From contig JAIRNM010000357.1 of assembly GCA_031258055.1 (NCBI GenBank), positions 1 through 10,382 on the forward strand: 10,382 nt of DNA, in the 5' to 3' direction. The notes below the pieces were generated by a model. That model made no database searches. It was not told the DNA's origin and saw nothing but the letters and a program-made list of their open reading frames with translations. How positions within the stretch are numbered: the stretch's first letter is position 1; the number at the start of each line of letters is the position of its first letter. Made by a program: the position numbers and the translations under genes. Below are positions 7,059 through 10,382 of the stretch, piece by piece. This DNA is from Bifidobacteriaceae bacterium. GTDB lineage: Bacteria > Actinomycetota > Actinomycetes > Actinomycetales > WQXJ01.

Positions 7059-7918
7059 GTAATTGGGGCGGGTGGTATCCGCCGACGCGGCCGATCGACG
7101 TCGAAGGCGGTATCAAGGCGCGTTCGAAGCGAGGCGCGATCGGTCAAACCTGGTGGTCGGAGCGGTTCATCTCGGTCCTGGAATCCTTCGGGATGGGTTC
7201 TCGGTTGACTCGCGGGAAGAATTACGCCCGCCGGGGCCAGGTGCTTGACCTTTGGGTTGAACCAGGCGTGGTGACGGCGGATGTCCAGGGCTCGCGCCGC
7301 AAGCCCTATCGGGTCAGGATTGGCCTAGCCGCTTTCGGCAAAGCCGATTGGGGCCGCGTGATCGCGGCGCTCACCGAAGACGCTTGGTACGCCGCGAAAC
7401 TACTGGCGGGCCAGATGCCGGAGGAGATCGTCGGCCTGTTCGAGTCGCTGGGACTGTCTTTGTTCCCAACCCGTTCAGCCGAGTTGACGATGGACTGCAC
7501 TTGCCCGGACTGGTCGGTGCCGTGTAAGCATCTCGCGGCCGTGTTCTACTTGCTGGCTGAACGTTTCGACGAGGACCCCTTCGAAGTACTGGCTTGGCGC
7601 GGTCGTGACCGCGAGGAGTTGCTGGGCGCCCTGTCCGCCCGGCGCACCGGCGCTGAACCCGCTGACCGCGATGAATTGCCGGACCCGGTGGTGCCGCTGG
7701 CGGAGACTCTGTCTTCGTTCTGGTCAGCGCCCGAAGCTGGTGCCAGTGCGGCTGCTGTCTGCGCGACGGCATCGGCGACTGGGCATACCGTGCGGGCGCC
7801 GTCGGATGCGTTGCTAAGCCAGTTGCCGCCGGTCGGCTTGAGCGTGCGTGGCGTACCGATTGTTGAGGCGCTGCGACCCGCCTATCAAGCCCTCGGCTCT
7901 GCTCCTGCTACAGTATGA
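7055..7918 (+). CDS. SWIM zinc-finger protein, helicase partner
   Basis: This 287-residue protein carries a SWIM zinc-binding motif, Cys148-x-Cys150-(6)-Cys157-x-His159 (CTCPDWSVPCKHLAAVFYLL), which binds DNA or protein. The N-terminal part has the conserved block seen in bacterial SWIM partners of SNF2 helicases: GQTWWSERF (30-38), RGKNYARRGQVLDL (53-66) and VQGSRRKPYRVRI (77-89). The last 80 or so residues are Ala/Pro-rich and not conserved to my knowledge. The GTG start overlaps the helicase stop (GTGA, 7055-7058) and has GAGGAAGAGG upstream. Pairs of this kind are known, for example ywqA-ywqB of Bacillus subtilis, so the two products very likely work together. How the SWIM protein affects the helicase is not known. 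Its end overlaps the antitoxin gene by 4 bp, making it part of one translationally coupled run. Confidence 0.9.
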   Translation: MSNWGGWYPPTRPIDVEGGIKARSKRGAIGQTWWSERFISVLESFGMGSRLTRGKNYARRGQVLDLWVEPGVVTADVQGSRRKPYRVRIGLAAFGKADWGRVIAALTEDAWYAAKLLAGQMPEEIVGLFESLGLSLFPTRSAELTMDCTCPDWSVPCKHLAAVFYLLAERFDEDPFEVLAWRGRDREELLGALSARRTGAEPADRDELPDPVVPLAETLSSFWSAPEAGASAAAVCATASATGHTVRAPSDALLSQLPPVGLSVRGVPIVEALRPAYQALGSAPATV

Positions 7919-8166
7919 GCATGAAAACTGAGCGGCTGCAGGTACTGATCGAAGTCGAACAGCGCCAGCGGCTAGAACGGGTGGCGGCTGGGCGCGGCGT
8001 TTCGCTCGGAGTCCTGGTGCGAGACGCGTTGGACGTTGTCTACCCAGCCGGATCGGACAGGCGGGCCACAGCGGCCGCGGCCATCTTGGCCGCTGCGCCC
8101 ATGGCGGTCCCCCAGCCCGAAGAACTGGGCCAAGAACTCGAAGAGTTAAGAGGGCGTCGGGGATGA
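7915..8166 (+). CDS. vapB: VapB-type ribbon-helix-helix antitoxin
   Basis: This 83-residue protein has an N-terminal ribbon-helix-helix fold: the strand ERLQVLIEV (about 6-14), helix EQRQRLERVAAGRG, and helix SLGVLVRDALDVVY, which match small CopG/VapB-type antitoxins. The C-terminal half (AAAAILAAAPMAVPQPEELG, then QELEELRGRRG) is the kind of extended acidic-helical tail that wraps the toxin active site. The ATG at 7915 overlaps the SWIM stop (ATGA, 7915-7918); a second in-frame ATG at 7921 is equally possible, and neither has a Shine-Dalgarno, so translation probably depends on coupling. The protein would neutralise the VapC encoded immediately after and, bound to DNA, repress its own promoter. 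No palindromic operator is obvious upstream because that DNA codes for the SWIM protein. Confidence 0.85.
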   Translation: MSMKTERLQVLIEVEQRQRLERVAAGRGVSLGVLVRDALDVVYPAGSDRRATAAAAILAAAPMAVPQPEELGQELEELRGRRG

Positions 8167-8600
8167 TCCTGCTCGACACGACTGTGCTGGTGTACGCAGT
8201 TGGCGGTGACCATCCGCTCCGGGAATCATGTGCGAACCTGGTTGCTGCGATTGGGGCTGGCAGCCTATCCGCCACCACGACAGTCGAAGTGCTCCAGGAG
8301 TTCGCCCACGTGCGGGCGCGCCGGAGGGGGCGGCAGGACGCCGCTGATCTGGCCGAGCATTACGCCGCCCTCCTGTCTCCCCTAGGTGAGGTCGGGAATG
8401 GGGACTTGGCCGACGGTCTGGGGCTTTACCGCAGCCATGACGAGTTGGGCTGTTTCGATGCCGTGCTGGCGGCGGTGGTGCTGAACCGGGACCACATCAC
8501 GGCGCTGGTCTCAGCCGACCGGGCTTTTGGCAAGGTTGAGGGCTTGCGTCAGATTGATCCGGCGCAGGTGGAAGCCTGGACCGATGACGTCACCAGGTGA
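8163..8600 (+). CDS. vapC: VapC-type PIN-domain ribonuclease toxin
   Basis: This 145-residue PIN-domain protein is the toxin of the pair. The four acidic residues that hold Mg ions are all present: Asp5 (LLDTTVLVYA), Glu42 (TTTVEVLQEF), Asp99 (GCFDAVLAAVVL) and Asp119 (LVSADRAFGKV). Toxins of this class cut structured RNA such as tRNA or the sarcin-ricin loop of 23S rRNA and halt growth; which RNA this one cuts cannot be read from the sequence. Length and domain order are normal and nothing suggests inactivation. Its ATG overlaps the vapB stop (ATGA, 8163-8166), ensuring that antitoxin is made first. Unusually, the pair is not a free-standing module; it is the end of the helicase-SWIM run. 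The last 52 bp overlap an opposite-strand gene. Confidence 0.93.
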   Translation: MILLDTTVLVYAVGGDHPLRESCANLVAAIGAGSLSATTTVEVLQEFAHVRARRRGRQDAADLAEHYAALLSPLGEVGNGDLADGLGLYRSHDELGCFDAVLAAVVLNRDHITALVSADRAFGKVEGLRQIDPAQVEAWTDDVTR

Positions 8601-8830
8601 GACGGCCCGGCGGGCCGCTGGCCAACTTCAAGCATTGCGTCGATCTCGGCAAAAGCGTTGGTCAGAGCTTCAGCGTGGTAGATGTCGTAGTTCTTCCGGA
8701 TCTGACCTGTGGCGCCCGCGGCGTCCCATTTATTCAGCGCTTCGGGGGCGGTAATCCCCGCGTGACGGGCATACTGCTCCAGCAGGTAGAGGAAGAAGGC
8801 CGCCTCATCCGGCAATCTATTCGCGTACAT
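8549..8830 (-). CDS. DUF3791-like small protein with an odd C-terminus
   Basis: From the ATG at 8830 (GGGGGA about 8 nt upstream) this is 93 residues. The first 67 look like a real protein: [20 protein letters not shown], then GITAPEALNKWDAAGATGQI, then RKNYDIYHAEALTNAFAEID. The pattern of a helical start, 'KxYDxxH' centre and 'xDID' end resembles the DUF3791 family, small proteins that in anaerobes often lie in clusters with a DUF3990 ADP-ribosyltransferase-like protein, and are suspected toxin-antitoxin parts. The last 25 or so residues (EVGQRPAGPSHLVTSSVQAS onward) look unconserved, and most of them are encoded antisense to the end of vapC. I infer that the natural end has been replaced. 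The start overlaps the end of the upstream gene by 14 bp. The family call is from memory; there is no DUF3990 neighbour in the window. Confidence 0.65.
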   Translation of the reverse strand: MYANRLPDEAAFFLYLLEQYARHAGITAPEALNKWDAAGATGQIRKNYDIYHAEALTNAFAEIDAMLEVGQRPAGPSHLVTSSVQASTCAGSI

Positions 8831-9080
8831 AGAGAGCGTCCCCCAACACATAGGTGGAAAGCCTCGGGTCGCCGTTGGCGATCTCGTTTTGGAACAGGTC
8901 AAACACGACCAGTGGCGAATCATGCCACAGTAGCGTCTCCGGGTCGGCAAGCATTTCGTGCGTTTGCGATGAGATAAACCTGCGGATGGCCTGGTCTTCT
9001 TCCCAGCCGTATTCCTTCATGGCCAGATCGACCACCCACTCGTCAAACATGGACAGGATGCCGGGATCCACTTCGCTCAT
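8817..9080 (-). CDS. Small conserved-looking protein of unknown function, partner of the DUF3791-like gene
   Basis: The 87-residue product starts at the ATG at 9080, where GAGGAA lies 5 nt upstream; the in-frame ATG at 9098 has no Shine-Dalgarno. It is acidic with no signal peptide or membrane segment. Notable stretches are [59 protein letters not shown] and [13 protein letters not shown] recall similar proteins (helical start, 'RFLNSxTxxML', 'SPLxIFDxWxxE', 'GDPRxSxY') directly upstream of DUF3791 genes in gut Firmicutes and Actinobacteria, which fits the 14-bp overlap with the next gene here. I do not know a function; a role as antitoxin or immunity partner is only a guess from company. Base use looks a little less GC-rich than in the helicase operon. 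Confidence 0.65.
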   Translation of the reverse strand: MSEVDPGILSMFDEWVVDLAMKEYGWEEDQAIRRFISSQTHEMLADPETLLWHDSPLVVFDLFQNEIANGDPRLSTYVLGDALYVRE

Positions 9081-9098
9081 GGGTTCCTCACCCCCCAT

Positions 9099-9243
9099 GG
9101 TAAAGGCCGCCGTCGTTGAGGCGCCTTCCGGGCGGTCGGCATGGACCAGAAAATGGACGAAAACTCGTTTACCGGCCCTCGGCTTTAGCGAGCGGATAGG
9201 GTTAGCCGATTCGCGGCAACGCAGCTACGCAACGGGGGAGCGT
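9099..9243. other. Divergent intergenic gap between the small-protein pair and dcuB
   Basis: About 145 bp separate the two divergent units. GGGGGAG at 9234-9240 is the ribosome-binding site of dcuB. I see no strong -10/-35 pair, no clear FNR-type or CRP-type palindrome, and no hairpin, although oxygen or fumarate control would be expected for a dcuB gene. Confidence 0.3.
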
Positions 9244-10370
9244 ATGAGTTTTCTCACAAGCTTGTCTGAAGGTTGGCAATTCGGCCTGCAACTGTTTCTA
9301 GTGCTGGTCTGCCTGTTCTATGGCGCCCGCAAAGGCGGCATGGCGCTCGGCCTGCTAGCTGGGATCGGGCTGCTGGTGCTGGTATTCGCGTTCAAGCTGC
9401 CGCCGGGCCAGCCCGCCGTGACCGTGATGCTCACCATAATCGCGGTCGTTGCCGCCAGTGCCACGCTGCAAGCCAGCGGCGGACTAGACGTCATGTTGCA
9501 GTTAGCGGAACGCCTACTCAGACGTCATCCGAAGTATGTCTCAATACTGGCGCCGCTAATCAGCGCGCTGTTGACCATTCTGTGCGGCACCGGCCACACC
9601 GTCTACACCCTTCTGCCGATTGTCTATGACGTCGCGATTAAGAATGGGATCAGGCCGGAACGGCCGATGGCGGCGACCTCTGTGAGCGCCCAAATGGCCA
9701 TTATGGCGAGCCCGGTTTCGGTCGCGGTCGTGTCGTTGACAGCCATTCTGCAGAACGCCGACGTGCGATTGCCGCACTTTGACGGCTACCTGGATTTGAT
9801 CAAGATTTCCATGCCTTCAACGCTCATGGGCGTTGTTGCCATCGGCATCTTTTCAATCTTCCGGGGCAAAGACCTGGACAAGGATCAGCGTTTCCAAGCT
9901 CTGATCGCGGACCCGGAACGGCGTGCCTACGTGTACGGAAAATCAACCACTCTGCTGGAAACGCGGTTGCCGAAGAAGGCCTGGGCCTCAATGTGGATCT
10001 TTCTGGGCGCGGTCGTGGTCGTAGCGCTGATGGGCGCCTTCGAACGGCTAAGGCCAGGCTGGGAGGTCGATGGTGATTTCCAGCGCCTCGATATGGTCGC
10101 CACAATTCAGATTTTCATGCTCCTGGCGGGCGCCGCGATGGTGATCTTCACGCAGTGCGACGCTTCGAAAATCGCCAAGAACGAGATCTTCCGGTCGGGG
10201 ATGATCGCGTTGGTAGCGGTGTTCGGGATTTCCTGGATGGCGGAGACAATGTTTTCCGCCCATATTCCTATGATCCAGGCGAGCGTGGGCGAATGGGTGA
10301 AGGACGCGCCTTGGGCTTACGCCGTTCTCCTGCTGCTGGTCTCCAAATTCGTCAATTCACAGGCCGCCGC
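9244..10370 (+). CDS. dcuB: Anaerobic C4-dicarboxylate antiporter DcuB, 3' end missing
   Basis: The product exchanges fumarate, malate or aspartate for succinate across the membrane and supports fumarate respiration. Residues 1-376 follow DcuB closely: [139 protein letters not shown] and [20 protein letters not shown]. These (particularly GTGHTVYT and FRGKDLDKD) separate it from DcuA. Ten or more hydrophobic segments are visible. The family is about 445 residues long, so roughly 70 are missing at the contig end. The frame does not stop in the window, but the last codons (DRK) are probably adapter, so I end the gene at 10370. The ATG follows GGGGGAG by 3 nt. The gene marks a host with anaerobic metabolism. 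Confidence 0.93.
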
Positions 10371-10382
10371 AGATCGGAAGAG
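10371..10382 (+). other. Illumina adapter sequence at the contig end
   Basis: The last 12 bases, AGATCGGAAGAG, are identical to the first 12 bases of the common Illumina TruSeq adapter. Protein similarity to DcuB breaks at the same point: the family continues after NSQAAA with LAAIVP, whereas here it reads DRK. I infer untrimmed read-through sequence, not genomic DNA. Confidence 0.9.

Noticed and set aside
3618..8600. Known multi-gene defence systems such as DISARM or restriction-modification
   Set aside because: No methyltransferase, phospholipase D-like or nuclease gene accompanies the SNF2 protein apart from VapC.
1..10382. CRISPR array, tRNA or rRNA genes
   Set aside because: The only short direct repeat cluster has two copies with a 6-bp spacer, and no cloverleaf or rRNA sequence was noticed on either strand.

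Overview
The window reads as high-GC chromosomal DNA, most likely from an actinomycete (Actinomycetota). The arguments are the GC-rich third codon positions, GTG starts, a DrrAB-type ABC exporter with a PadR regulator, a HelZ-like SNF2 helicase paired with a SWIM protein, and a VapBC pair of a type common in actinobacteria. A DcuB-type C4-dicarboxylate transporter at the right edge suggests an anaerobe or facultative anaerobe that handles fumarate and succinate. I cannot name the genus. The last 12 bases match the start of the Illumina adapter, so the right end is probably a contig end from a draft or metagenome assembly.

Left (1-1429): mobile-element debris. A minus-strand N-terminal fragment of an IS481-like transposase runs off the left edge and appears to lack both its usual linker and its DDE domain. 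Upstream of it is a 19-bp direct repeat in two copies with a 25-bp period, which looks like an IS end, followed by a perfect 7-bp stem hairpin. After about 300 bp with nothing recognisable comes a small minus-strand protein with two helix-turn-helix units, like the detached C-terminal tail of a recombinase.

Middle left (1471-3519): a DrrAB-type ABC exporter (ATPase and permease overlapping by 4 bp, minus strand) is divergent from a short PadR repressor (plus strand). Nested palindromes in the roughly 100-bp gap are the probable operator. A GC-rich palindrome beyond the permease may be the terminator.

Centre (3573-8600): a plus-strand run of four genes, each overlapping the next by exactly 4 bp: SNF2 helicase, SWIM zinc-finger protein, VapB antitoxin, VapC PIN toxin. 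An extended -10 motif lies just before the helicase. The helicase-SWIM pair is a known bacterial pairing. The overlap of the toxin-antitoxin pair with it, which suggests translational coupling, is the most interesting arrangement in the window.

Right (8549-10382): two small minus-strand genes, an unnamed conserved-looking protein and a DUF3791-like protein. The second has a tail that runs antisense into the end of vapC, as if its natural 3' end or a further partner gene had been lost. Divergent from them is dcuB, which is cut off by the contig end.
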